39,823 nucleotides of DNA. Origin: an uncultured bacterium. Its GTDB lineage: Bacteria; Pseudomonadota; Gammaproteobacteria; Burkholderiales; Burkholderiaceae_E. The notes beneath the pieces are model-generated. The model worked only from the letters and a program-made list of their open reading frames with translations. It was not told the DNA's origin and made no database searches. Below, piece by piece: positions 15,468 through 25,808 of this stretch (positions are counted from its first letter, which is position 1; every line of letters starts with the position of its first letter). Both the position numbers and the translations under genes were made by a program. The stretch lies in assembly GCA_903866395.1 (NCBI GenBank), contig CAIPNM010000155.1, forward strand, positions 1-39,823. The letters are read 5' to 3'.

Positions 15468-16359
15468 TCTCTATCGCGAGGGGCGCCCGCTTGCAGGGCA
15501 GCCCACACCCGCTCTCTGGCCATCTCAAGCAGGTCGGCAACATGGTCAGGCCTTGATCGAAACCCTGGTCTTTACGCTTGCTGCGATCGCGTTGTTGTTC
15601 GCGGTGCTGATGGTCGGACGTCTGCATGCGCTTCAGGCAAGCGCCACCGGGGCGGCGAGGGCGCTCGCTTTCGAGTGCAGGCTCGAGAGTGCTGGGTGTG
15701 ATGATCCCGCGCGGGCGGCCGACCTCGCGGCTGCGATTCGTATGCGTCATCTTGGTTGGCTGGATGGCGAGGCCGTGCACTCCGCAATGTCCGGCGCGTC
15801 ATCAGGGCAGGGCACAAGCCCGCATCCGTTCTGGACCAATCCCGACGGCACCCGCATGGTCGAGTCATTGCAATCGGTGTCCCTGTCCTCGACCCGTAGG
15901 CCGCTTGATGCCGGCTTCAGCGTGGCCGCGGCTACGCAACCTGGGTTCGCTGCGCCGGGGCTGCCCGCTCTGCCGGTCGGACCTCAGCGCTTCGGTCTGG
16001 ACGCGACCGCAGGCCTCCGTACATCGCAGGTCGAGGTTCCGGTTCGCCTGTTGCTGTCCGGTTCGTCTGCCGCAACCGGTGGGTCACCGCTTGCCTTGCG
16101 TCTGAAAGCGCGCCTCGCTGTGCTGGGAGACGAATGGAACGCCAGTCAGTCGCTGGGGTCACACGAGAGTTCGGTGGCTTCACGGGTTGAACGCGGAAGC
16201 CGTCTGGATCCCTTCCTTGAATCCGCTCTTGATGCGGGCTATGCGTTGACGCGAGGCATGCTGAACGTGGCGGACTCGATGGGGCTTGAACCGGGCGGGG
16301 CTGCGCTGTCGTCTCCCCGGTTGGATGTCACGATCATTCCGAGGGATCGGCGGCAATGA
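15439..16359 (+). CDS. TadE-like pseudopilin
   Basis: A 306-residue protein. I chose the GTG at 15439 because a perfect GGAGG (15428-15432) lies six bases upstream; the ATG at 15457 has no such site. Both overlap the end of the TadG-like gene. The N-terminal motif QHG|QALIET has Gly then Glu at +5, followed by a hydrophobic helix (LVFTLAAIALLFAVLMVG) and the TadE-type LHALQASATGAARALAFE. The rest is a soluble, presumably periplasmic domain of no recognised family. It is probably a minor pilin of the same apparatus. Confidence 0.75.
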   Translation: MRRRQPMRADLYREGRPLAGQPTPALWPSQAGRQHGQALIETLVFTLAAIALLFAVLMVGRLHALQASATGAARALAFECRLESAGCDDPARAADLAAAIRMRHLGWLDGEAVHSAMSGASSGQGTSPHPFWTNPDGTRMVESLQSVSLSSTRRPLDAGFSVAAATQPGFAAPGLPALPVGPQRFGLDATAGLRTSQVEVPVRLLLSGSSAATGGSPLALRLKARLAVLGDEWNASQSLGSHESSVASRVERGSRLDPFLESALDAGYALTRGMLNVADSMGLEPGGAALSSPRLDVTIIPRDRRQ

Positions 16360-17162
16360 TGCGCACACCGTTTCGTCGGGCGTCTCAAAGGCTAGCCCAA
16401 GCGCTGATGCTGGCGGGCGCTACGTTGATGTCAGGGGGGCTTTCCGGCGTCGCCTTCGCAGGCGATCAGGTTTCGGTGTCTCGTCCCGCTCCCGGGCAAC
16501 ATCCCGACCTGCCTGAGCATCTCATCGCCCGGCTGATCAACCCACAACTTGAGATCGATCGCAGGGTCACCAGTATCTGGTCGATAGCGGGTCACGGCAA
16601 TGCGGCAGAGACCCTCGCTGACATTCACGCGCACTGGGGTCGGGCGGCAGCCGATGCCGTCTGGCAAAGCCAGCATGCGGGCTGGCTGATGATCGCGCGT
16701 CGTGCGGGCGACCGGTTTGAAACGGTTCAGCTACGCGAACAAGGCGATCAGATCACCGGATATCTCACGCGGTGGCGCGACGTGGCGGGGGGCGCGCGCT
16801 TGGTGCCGGTCGGTCGCTCCTGGCTGCCGCCCTCGGTCGAGGCTGTGACTGAAGTGGTTTCGGGCGATGTGGGCAGTCGCGTCACAACCTGGGTGGGGTC
16901 ATCAAACCACCGCCCTGACACGCTGCGAGAGCAGTTTGGCGACATCGCGCTAGCACGGGGCTTGCGGCCGGTGGCGCATGGGCCGGGGCGCTCGCCTTTG
17001 GCAGGCTCCTCCTGGGCGTCTGACGCGCGTGCTGAGGCAAACATGCGGCTTGGCCCCCAGATTGAGCGCTACGTTGGCCGATCGCTCGAGTTGGTCGTCA
17101 CCCTTGAGGCCACGGCTGGCCGAACCGCTGTTGTTGTCCATCGCATGGAGTTCAACCGATGA
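16356..17162 (+). CDS. Exported protein of unknown function in the Tad-like operon
   Basis: A 268-residue protein that I do not recognise. It has a long N-terminal signal peptide (basic MMRTPFRRASQR, hydrophobic core, likely cleavage at AFA|GD after residue 35), so it should be periplasmic or outer-membrane associated. No lipobox and no other membrane helix are visible. The mature part is mixed and ends in a beta-rich stretch (LELVVTLEATAGRTAVVVHRMEF). Its ATG overlaps the stop of the TadE-like gene (ATGATG) and its own stop overlaps the next start (ATGA), so it is translated as an integral part of the operon. A role in the missing RcpB/CpaD position is possible but is speculation. Confidence 0.7.
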   Translation: MMRTPFRRASQRLAQALMLAGATLMSGGLSGVAFAGDQVSVSRPAPGQHPDLPEHLIARLINPQLEIDRRVTSIWSIAGHGNAAETLADIHAHWGRAAADAVWQSQHAGWLMIARRAGDRFETVQLREQGDQITGYLTRWRDVAGGARLVPVGRSWLPPSVEAVTEVVSGDVGSRVTTWVGSSNHRPDTLREQFGDIALARGLRPVAHGPGRSPLAGSSWASDARAEANMRLGPQIERYVGRSLELVVTLEATAGRTAVVVHRMEFNR

Positions 17163-17359
17163 GTCAATCCCTTAAACGGCGCATGCGAGTTGCAGGGCCT
17201 GCGCGCCGTATCGCTGGTCAGGCTGCTGCTGAAGCAATGCTGATCTTGTCGCTCGTGATCATGGCCCTGGTTCTGATGCCCGATAGCGCCATCGAACGCT
17301 TGATAGTTGCAATCGAGGGGCGGTACCAGGCAATTCTCAACCATGCGGGCAAACCATGA
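17159..17359 (+). CDS. 66-residue prepilin-like small protein
   Basis: A very small protein overlapping both neighbours by four bases (ATGA at each end), which argues strongly that it is translated. A basic leader RRIAG is followed by QAAAEAMLILSLVIMALVLMP. Gly precedes a +5 Glu and a hydrophobic helix, the type IVb prepilin pattern but with Ala instead of Tyr/Phe at +6. The remaining ~25 residues (IERLIVAIEGRYQAILNHAG) look like an amphipathic helix. The mature form would be about 46 residues, close to classical Flp size. It could be an alternative pilin or a small assembly factor. Confidence 0.7.
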   Translation: MSQSLKRRMRVAGPARRIAGQAAAEAMLILSLVIMALVLMPDSAIERLIVAIEGRYQAILNHAGKP

Positions 17360-18405
17360 CAACCGCTCAGTCCCGTCCGTTGCGGTCCGTTCTCAGACTC
17401 GCATTGCTGGGCGCTGCGGCGATTGGCTTTGCGGGGCTGTCCGTGGTGCTCGCAGACCGACATGTGAGCGAAACCATTGCACGACAGCAGGCCGCGGCCA
17501 AGGTCGCGCCGCCCGCCACCGTTCCGGTGGTGGTCGCCAAGTTCGACCTGATCGCGGGCGAGGCGGTATCGGCCGACAACATGGCGGTTCGTTCGATTCC
17601 AGTCGATCTCGCACCGGGGTCTGTGTTGCGGCCTGAGCAGTTTGATGCCAAGGCCGGCATGCGCCTCGCCAGAGGGCTTCGCAGCGGTGAGCCGTTGCTT
17701 GAGGAAATCCTTCAACCGGCAGAACCGGGTGGCCTGTCGGCTCGCGTGAGGCAGGGCATTCGTGCGCTCACCATTGCGGTCGACGACGTCAATGCGGTGT
17801 CAGGCATGCTCCGGCCCGGTGATCGTATCGACCTGCTGTTTTCGGCACGCGCCCAGGTCGCAGACGCAGGAACAGCGGTTGAAACTGCGCGTGTACTGGT
17901 GCAAAACGTGGCCGTTCTGGCCACCGGGCGGCAACTGAAACCGGGAGCCGACGAGGGTGGTGTCCGGCCCTTCACCTCGATCACGGTGGAACTCTCGCCC
18001 GAGGACGCTACACGGCTGGTGGTGGCGCAACGTACGGGCCGGATTACCGCGCTCCTTAGAAACCCTGATGACCGGTTTCCGGTCTCGAACGCGCCCGTGG
18101 ACGCGCATGGGCTGATGGGCACGGCCCCCAAAGTACCAGCGGTGACGCAGCGCTCGTTCGCCCCGGTGGGTCCCGAAATTATCGTTGGCGGAACCGGCGG
18201 CTTGTCGGCGGGCCGGCCACGCCAGCACGAGGAACCCGCACTGGCAGCCAGCAGCGACGCCCGGCAAGCGGCCGTACCCGCGCCTTTGGCGGGTCGTGCC
18301 CAAGCGGTTGTTCCGGCCGCAGCGCCGGTTGCAGCCACCGCCCCGCCGCTGGTCGCGACCCCAATGCCAGGCCCCCTTCTTACGCAACCGCTTCTGATCA
18401 GGTGA
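17356..18405 (+). CDS. cpaB: Flp pilus assembly protein CpaB/RcpC
   Basis: A 349-residue protein with an N-terminal membrane or signal segment (about 14-33), an SAF domain (about 54-115: VPVVVAKFDLIAGEAVSADNM ... RGLRSGEPLLEEIL) and the RcpC-like core (GIRALTIAVDDVNAVSGMLRPGDRIDLLF and ITVELSPEDATRLVVAQRTGRITALLR). The last ~90 residues are Pro/Ala-rich and low in complexity. CpaB sits in the periplasm and supports the secretin channel of Tad machines. The start overlaps the small prepilin gene (ATGA), and the secretin gene follows directly, the conserved cpaB-cpaC order. Confidence 0.92.
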   Translation: MTTAQSRPLRSVLRLALLGAAAIGFAGLSVVLADRHVSETIARQQAAAKVAPPATVPVVVAKFDLIAGEAVSADNMAVRSIPVDLAPGSVLRPEQFDAKAGMRLARGLRSGEPLLEEILQPAEPGGLSARVRQGIRALTIAVDDVNAVSGMLRPGDRIDLLFSARAQVADAGTAVETARVLVQNVAVLATGRQLKPGADEGGVRPFTSITVELSPEDATRLVVAQRTGRITALLRNPDDRFPVSNAPVDAHGLMGTAPKVPAVTQRSFAPVGPEIIVGGTGGLSAGRPRQHEEPALAASSDARQAAVPAPLAGRAQAVVPAAAPVAATAPPLVATPMPGPLLTQPLLIR

Positions 18406-18410
18406 GCGCC

Positions 18411-19729
18411 ATGACCCGCCTCAAATCGCTTCTTGCTTCAGTCACGGGCCTGGTCGTGATCTTCGGCCTTCCCGCGGCCACGGTTGCCATGTCACCTGGG
18501 GTGGCCGAGCACCGTGCTTCTGAAGCGCAGTCAATGCTCCACCTCTACGTCGGTCAGGCGCATCTTCTCAATACCGGGCCGCTGCGGCGCATTGCGGTTG
18601 GCAATGGACGCGTCATTCAAGCGACGTCGCTCGATGACCGCCAGGTTCTTGTCATCCCTGAGGCTGCCGGGCAGAGCACGCTTCATTTGTGGCCGCGTGA
18701 CGGCGTCGAAAAAAGCTACGTGGTCAATGTCATCCCGGCTGACGTCAGCCGCCTGCTCACCGAGATCCGTGCGCTGCTAGGCGACCAGCCCAACCTGGGG
18801 TCCCGCGTCGTGGGCGATAAGGTGGTGATCGAGGGCCACAGCGTGTCTGAAGAGCAGGCGGTGCGAATCGCCGAAATCGGAAGCCGCTACCCGCAGATCG
18901 TCAATTTGGTGAGCAAGGTTGGGCTCGAAAAGATGGTCGAAATGGATGTTCGGATGATCGAAGTACGGCGCGATGCGCTTCAGAACCTCGGCATCCGCTG
19001 GGCACCAACGGCAAACGGCCCTGCGTTCGGCGTGGTGGGCGACACTTATCGGGGTACAGCGTTCAGTAAGGGCATCGCGGCAGGCGCTGCTGGCACTACG
19101 GTAGCGAGCGCGGCGGCCCCATTCGCCGCCTCGCTTGGTCTTGCGGCCACGTTCAAGTCGGTGCTTCACATGCTGGTGCAAAACGGGGATGCAGTGATCC
19201 TCGCCGAGCCCAGGCTAGCGTGTAAAAGCGGCGGCTCAGCGCGCTTCATCGCGGGGGGCGAACTGCCCATCCCCTTTTCTTCGGGCTTTGGCTCCACGTC
19301 GGTGGCGTTCAAAGAATACGGCGTCAAATTCGACATCGCACCCGTCACGGGCGCAAACGGGGTCATCGCGGCCAAAGTGGCCACCGAGATCTCGGCTATC
19401 GACTTCGAAGTTCAGGTGAACAGCATTCCTGGGCTCACCAAGCGGCGCGCCGAAACCGAGGTCAACCTTCGTGAGAACGAGACGCTGGTCATTGCTGGAT
19501 TATTGTCTGAGGAGACTTCTCGAAATGTTGACCGGGTGCCTGCGTTGGGCGAACTCCCGATTCTCGGCAAGTTGTTCCGGTCGCGGCTGTTTCGCGATCG
19601 CCAAACCGAACTGGTGGTGTTCGTCACGCCGCGCCTCGTGAGCGAAGACCCGCACCTGGCCCGCGCCCACGCCATTGAGCGCCGCAATCAGGCCCAGGAC
19701 CTCCGTGAACTTCTCAGGATGGTTGAATA

Positions 19730-19730
<1 letters not shown>
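18411..19730 (+). CDS. cpaC: Tad-type outer-membrane secretin CpaC/RcpA
   Basis: A 439-residue secretin. The ATG at 18411 has AGGTGA at good spacing; a GTG at 18402 overlapping the cpaB stop is the alternative. There is a signal peptide (cleavage near ATVA|MS), a pilus-type N-terminal domain (LHLYVGQAHLLNTGPLRRIAVGNG), then a BON-like region. The secretin core shows VEMDVRMIEV, AEPRLACKSGGSARFIAGGELPIP, a YGVKFDIAP strand and the closing VPALGELPILGKLFRSRLFRDRQTELVVFVTPRLV. It forms the outer-membrane channel for the pilus. A TAATG overlap couples it to the next gene. Confidence 0.94.
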
Positions 19731-21375
<1,645 letters not shown>

Positions 21376-21379
<4 letters not shown>

Positions 21380-22227
21380 GTGCACACACCTTCCTGATGC
21401 TCGCAGTGGTGGCATCGGCGCTTGCCCTCTTTGCCATACTCGCCGCGCTTGGGGCGGCTGTATTAGGGCAGCAGCGTGCGGGTTTCAACCGCCGAGTCGA
21501 GCGGCAGCTACGCGATCTCTTCATTACGATCGACCCGGCCAAACTCTGGATGCTCCAGTGCACGGGGGCACTCACTGTTGCGGTCTTGGTTGCGATCATC
21601 ACCTGGAATCCCATTACGGTCGGGCTCGCGGCACTGCTCGCCATGGCACTGCCTCACTTTGCCATGGTGAGGCTGCAACACCTTCGGCGGCAAAAGCTGC
21701 GCCAACAGATCCCCGACGTTCTTATGCTGATTGCCGGTTCGCTTCGCTCGGGAAGCGGGTTGTCGGTGGCTCTGTCGCGAACGGCGGGCGTCAGCCCCGC
21801 GCCAGCTCGGCAGCACCTCGAGTGGTTGCTGGGTGATCTGAAATTGGGAACCTCGCTTGCCGATGCGCTCGCGGCGTTTGAGCGGCGCGCGGCGGCGGAA
21901 GAAGCCACGCTGATGGCCACAGCCATTCGGGTTGGTGCCGAGACGGGTGGGCCGCTTGCGCGAACGCTTGAATCGCTGGCCGACTCCGTGCGGAAGCGGC
22001 TGGCACTCGAATCACGAATCCGCGCGCTCACAGCCCAGGGCCGCCTTCAGGCCTGGATCATGGCGCTGCTACCGGCGCTGGTCCTCGCCTTGCTGGCGCT
22101 GGTCGACCCACCGTCGTTCGCCGAAATCACGATGACGCGCGGCGGTCGCCTGGTGCTGGTTTCGGTATTGGTCGCCCAGTTGGTCGGGTTCCGCCTGGTG
22201 CGACGAATTGTGACGATCGAGGTGTAG
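21376..22227 (+). CDS. tadB: Tad inner-membrane platform protein TadB
   Basis: A 283-residue polytopic inner-membrane protein with hydrophobic segments near residues 7-30, 58-80, 225-245 and 255-275. It has a T2SSF domain (about 105-235: LRQQIPDVLMLIAGSLRSGSGLSVAL ... ETGGPLARTLESLADSVRKRLALESRIRALTAQGRLQAWIMALLP). TadB and TadC together form the platform on which the ATPase acts. It overlaps the ATPase gene by four bases (ATGA). Length and topology are as in the family. Confidence 0.93.
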
Positions 22228-22229
22228 CC

Positions 22230-23114
22230 ATGAGCGCCGTACCTGCCCCGCTCCTGCTTCTGTTCGCATGCTCGGCGGTGTTGATCGTCAGTTTTGTCGC
22301 AGAGGTGATTCGACAACTGCCCACTGACTCGACCGCCCGGCGTGAACGCCTGCCCCTGGCCTGGCGCGCCGCATGGCCGCTCTTGCTGGCAATAGGCTTA
22401 GTGATTCGCCCCATGATGTCGGTACGACTTTTTCGATCGTTTCAGCAGCGTCTAGCCCGAGCGGGCCTGGATCAAGTGATCGCCCCGCAGCACATGATCG
22501 CCGCCCAGTGTCTGGCGGCTGGCCTCGCGGGTTCGGTTTCACTCTCTGTGGGCGGATTAGGCATATCGATCCCTGGTTGGACATTGCTGGTTGTTCTGGC
22601 CGTGGCGATCGTATGGCCGTTAATCTGGCTGCGCGAGTCGGTAGTCCGGCGAGGCGAAAGCCTTCTCAGGCAGTTGCCATTCCTGATTGACCTGCTTGCC
22701 ATGTCCGTCGAATCGGGGCTGCCCCTTGCGGCAGCCCTGCCACAGGCAGTCGAGCGCTTGCCAGCGGGGGCGTTACGCGATGAGTGTCGCCGGCTGATGC
22801 GTGATGTGAAGGCCGGAATGCCCCGAGACGAGGCACTCCGCACGTTGGCGGCGCGGCTTGAACTCGCCGCTGTCACTCAGTTCACGATCGCGGTGTCAGC
22901 CGCTCAGCGCGACGGAGGCACCATTATTCAGACGCTGCGCGCCCAAGCCGAGCAGCAGCGTAACGACCGCTTTACGAGGGCCGAACACCGCGCGGCGCAG
23001 GCACCAGTCCGTGTGTTGTTTCCCCTGGTGGTGTTCATTTTTCCCGGGACTCTTGCAGTGGTGTTGTATCCCGTCATCAGCCGCATGTTCAGCGAGGTGG
23101 CCAGATGGCAGTGA
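22230..23114 (+). CDS. tadC: Tad inner-membrane platform protein TadC
   Basis: A 294-residue polytopic protein, the partner of TadB. Hydrophobic segments lie near 7-25, 48-64, 95-130 and 265-285, with a T2SSF domain (about 145-275: LPFLIDLLAMSVESGLPLAAALPQA ... FTIAVSAAQRDGGTIIQTLRAQAEQQRNDRF) and the closing PLVVFIFPGTLAVVLYPVI. GAGGTG precedes the ATG and the gap to tadB is two bases. The final codons overlap the DUF192 gene by ten bases. Confidence 0.92.
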   Translation: MSAVPAPLLLLFACSAVLIVSFVAEVIRQLPTDSTARRERLPLAWRAAWPLLLAIGLVIRPMMSVRLFRSFQQRLARAGLDQVIAPQHMIAAQCLAAGLAGSVSLSVGGLGISIPGWTLLVVLAVAIVWPLIWLRESVVRRGESLLRQLPFLIDLLAMSVESGLPLAAALPQAVERLPAGALRDECRRLMRDVKAGMPRDEALRTLAARLELAAVTQFTIAVSAAQRDGGTIIQTLRAQAEQQRNDRFTRAEHRAAQAPVRVLFPLVVFIFPGTLAVVLYPVISRMFSEVARWQ

Positions 23115-23482
23115 GAGCCGACTTGCCGCTTGCACGTCTCCATCTGCGGCGCGCGCGCGGGTTTCTGGGGCGCCTCGTCGGTCTGCTTGGGCGCAGTCGA
23201 ATGGGGCATGACGAGGCCTTTCTCATCGATCGCTGCGCGGCGATTCACACCATCGGCATGCGGATGTCGATTGACGTTGTGTTCCTGTCAGCGCATGGCG
23301 TTGTGATCAACGTCTACAACTGTGTGCGGCCCGGCCGGGTGCTTCGTTGTCCGGGTGCTGCGCACGTCCTCGAACTCGCTGAAGGTGCCGCTGCGCAACT
23401 TCTGCTCCGACCGGGCGTCACGGTGGCGTTCGGCCCGGCCACGCTTTTTATTGCATTCACCGAAAGGGAGTTCCCATCATGA
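23105..23482 (+). CDS. DUF192 domain-containing protein
   Basis: A 125-residue protein with the DUF192 signature: FLIDRCAAIHTIGMRMSIDVVFL, followed by VINVYNCVRPGRV and HVLELAEGAAAQL. It has no signal peptide or lipobox, although many relatives are exported, so it is predicted cytosolic. DUF192 proteins have no assigned biochemical role. It overlaps tadC by ten bases and the TPR lipoprotein gene by four, which puts it firmly in the pilus operon rather than beside it by chance. What it does for the apparatus is unknown. Confidence 0.87.
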   Translation: MAVRADLPLARLHLRRARGFLGRLVGLLGRSRMGHDEAFLIDRCAAIHTIGMRMSIDVVFLSAHGVVINVYNCVRPGRVLRCPGAAHVLELAEGAAAQLLLRPGVTVAFGPATLFIAFTEREFPS

Positions 23483-24477
23483 ATCACTCACGCCTTGTTG
23501 GCTCGCTGCAGGCGGGGCTGGTGCTCTCGCTAATCCTTCTCGGGGGGTGTGCCTCGATGGATCCCGATGGCGAATGGCGGGGCACGCCGGAGGCGCGTCT
23601 TCGAGCCTGCCAGTCGATGTTCGGACCCGCAGCAATGTCGGTACGCGAGCAGATTGCCGCAGCGACCGGGTCGACGAGCGGCACGGCGAGCGGGGGAGGG
23701 GTGGGCAGTGCCCACTCGGCGCCCATTGCTGCGGCTGCCGGCGCGCACTGTCCAGGGCCCCGGCCTGACGGGGTATCCGCGCTGCCCACAGGCGGATCGC
23801 CCGGTGGTGGTCGGGGCCCGCGTATCACCACCCCGGAGGCGGTCGAACGTGTGCTCGGCGAGTCTGAACGGGCGTATTCCGAATCGCGTTATCAGGAAAC
23901 CATTCAGCTTCTCGAAGCGCTGCTGGCGGATCAACCGAATCATGCCCGCGCCTGGCTCCGGCAGGCTAACGCGCTTCACCGGCTCGACCGGCGTAATGAG
24001 GCGGCGCTCGCTTATCGGCGAGCCTCAGAACTTGCCTCGGAGCGGCTCGCGCAGGCTCGCTCGCAGGATCCCGAGTCGGCCGACGTATTGTCCAAGGCCA
24101 GTGCGAACCTGGCGATCCTGGGCATCGAGCAGGCGAGACAGGCGCTTGATGCACTGGGCCCTGCCGACAACAACCCAGTGGCTGCGGCGCATCGCCGGCG
24201 AATCGAGGCTGCGCTGCGCGCGGTGATTGGGGTGGGGAGCGAGGGCTCGCCGCCAAGATCCTCGATCACATCCCGCCCCTCGTCAGTCGTGGCGACCGAT
24301 ATACACCTAGCAACTCCTGTATCCGTTTCGGCGATAGCGACGCCGTCGCCAATCAGTACGCGCGCGGCCGAGTCTGTGCTGATGGTGGATGCCTCGGCTG
24401 CGAAGCTCCCGACCACGACAGTCTCTTCAGGCCCTGCTGCTGGCGTTGAAATGATCCGGGGACTGACGGGGCGATGA
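23479..24477 (+). CDS. tadD: TadD-like TPR lipoprotein
   Basis: A 332-residue lipoprotein with signal sequence and lipobox LGGC, acylation expected at Cys24. The +2 Ala favours outer-membrane sorting. A Gly/Ser/Ala-rich stretch (about 60-110) leads to TPR repeats at about 120-250 (RAYSESRYQETIQLLEALLADQPNHARAWLRQANALHRLDRRNEAALAYRRASEL). A Ser/Thr/Ala-rich tail follows. TadD proteins are TPR lipoproteins that support secretin assembly in Tad systems; position and architecture match, although the low-complexity regions are longer than usual. AGGGAG lies before the ATG; both ends overlap neighbours by four bases. Confidence 0.78.
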   Translation: MNHSRLVGSLQAGLVLSLILLGGCASMDPDGEWRGTPEARLRACQSMFGPAAMSVREQIAAATGSTSGTASGGGVGSAHSAPIAAAAGAHCPGPRPDGVSALPTGGSPGGGRGPRITTPEAVERVLGESERAYSESRYQETIQLLEALLADQPNHARAWLRQANALHRLDRRNEAALAYRRASELASERLAQARSQDPESADVLSKASANLAILGIEQARQALDALGPADNNPVAAAHRRRIEAALRAVIGVGSEGSPPRSSITSRPSSVVATDIHLATPVSVSAIATPSPISTRAAESVLMVDASAAKLPTTTVSSGPAAGVEMIRGLTGR

Positions 24478-25763
24478 GCGTTGTATCGGTCATGCTCGGT
24501 AGAGCTTATGTCCGTCGGCCGCGGGATTCGGAGGTGCGCTCAACCGGAGGCGTTTCCCGTGGTCAATCGCGCGCGCCGCAACGCGGAGCTGGTGCGGTTG
24601 AATTCCTGGTAGCGGTACCTGCCATGTTGCTGCTTGGACTCCTGATCTGGCAGTGGGCTTTGGTCATGCAATCGCGCGCCATTGTTGACTTTGCCGCGAG
24701 GGAGGGGGCGCGTTCCGGGGCGCTGGGTCATGCAGCGCCCGATGCGATTGAACAGGGAATTGTTTCCGGCCTTACGCCGCTTTGGGTCACCGACACCGAT
24801 CTGGTCGGGCCCGCGTCCGCTCTGCCTGCCTCTGCGGTCCGGTTTGGCATGGCGGCGCGCGAGGGCTGGCTCGTCTGGCGGCAGCTGTCGCCCACGCGGG
24901 AGAGCTTTGCCGATTGGGGAACCCCGGCTGCGGCGGGCGTTCGCTCAGGGGCGGCGGATGCTGCGCTAGAAATCCCCCTTGACAATCCAGCGCTTCGATC
25001 ACGCCATGGGGCGCCGCTAGCCGTCGCGGGGCGCAGCGGTGGCGACATGGGCTACGCGCCGATGGCGTCCGCTTTGGGTTCGCTCGGTACGGCCGCCTCT
25101 GAATCACGGGGTGCGTCTGGCGCGGGTTCGCCGACGGCGGAGCCGGTTGGTCAGGCTTCGGGGCAAACCTTTCGCGAAGCCGGCGTCCTCAGATTGGAAC
25201 TCTCGGTCGGGGTACCGCTTCATGTCCCACTCGCAGGACGATTCATCAGCTGGGCTGCGCGCATGTTGAGCGGCTGCGAAGCGGGCGGGCGGACGCATCT
25301 GGGCGCGCTCCGGTTCGATGGACCGGGGGCAGCTGAGTCGCCCCGCGCTCGGCCAGATGGTGCAGCGCCAATGAGCGGGTTCCGTAGCGACCAGGCCCCC
25401 GCATGTGCCCAGTTCAGCGGCCTCGATCACAGCGGCCGTGTTCTTCCACGGCTGCCCGTGAAGGTTGTGGGTGAAGCAAGAATGCAATCGGCAGCGCGTC
25501 TCTCGATCCGTACACCCAGCGGTGCAGGCTCGAAGCGCGTCGGGGGGGCGGGCCTGTCAATGCCCGTCACTTCTAAGAATGGTTGGCAAAACCCGCCGCA
25601 AGGGGCGCCAGACAGGGCCGATGATTTGCAGGCGGGGTTCGCCGCTGCGACCGAGTCGTCAGCTCCACAATCAACCAGAGCCGAACGCCCACCGGGCTTT
25701 CTTCAAATTGGTGGAGAACGCGAAATCTGGGCACCTGGTGCGTGCGGCTTCTCGCCATCCTGA
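24474..25763 (+). CDS. Large TadE-like pseudopilin, last gene of the Tad-like operon
   Basis: A 429-residue protein. A ~37-residue basic leader ends QRG|AGAVEF, a type IVb processing motif with Glu +5 and Phe +6. It is followed by the helix LVAVPAMLLLGLLIWQWALVM and the TadE-like SRAIVDFAAREGARSGAL. The rest is periplasmic and unrecognised. The central region (about 165-235) is rich in Gly, Ala and Ser, and the C-terminal ~100 residues are again low in complexity. It is larger than usual TadE/TadF proteins (~150-200). The start overlaps tadD by four bases. It is presumably a minor pilin; the extended domain could be surface-exposed. Confidence 0.75.
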   Translation: MSVVSVMLGRAYVRRPRDSEVRSTGGVSRGQSRAPQRGAGAVEFLVAVPAMLLLGLLIWQWALVMQSRAIVDFAAREGARSGALGHAAPDAIEQGIVSGLTPLWVTDTDLVGPASALPASAVRFGMAAREGWLVWRQLSPTRESFADWGTPAAAGVRSGAADAALEIPLDNPALRSRHGAPLAVAGRSGGDMGYAPMASALGSLGTAASESRGASGAGSPTAEPVGQASGQTFREAGVLRLELSVGVPLHVPLAGRFISWAARMLSGCEAGGRTHLGALRFDGPGAAESPRARPDGAAPMSGFRSDQAPACAQFSGLDHSGRVLPRLPVKVVGEARMQSAARLSIRTPSGAGSKRVGGAGLSMPVTSKNGWQNPPQGAPDRADDLQAGFAAATESSAPQSTRAERPPGFLQIGGEREIWAPGACGFSPS

Positions 25764-25808
25764 CGATCAATTCATCTGGGCGAGCGCCGCGCCCGGTTCG
25801 ATTCGCTA

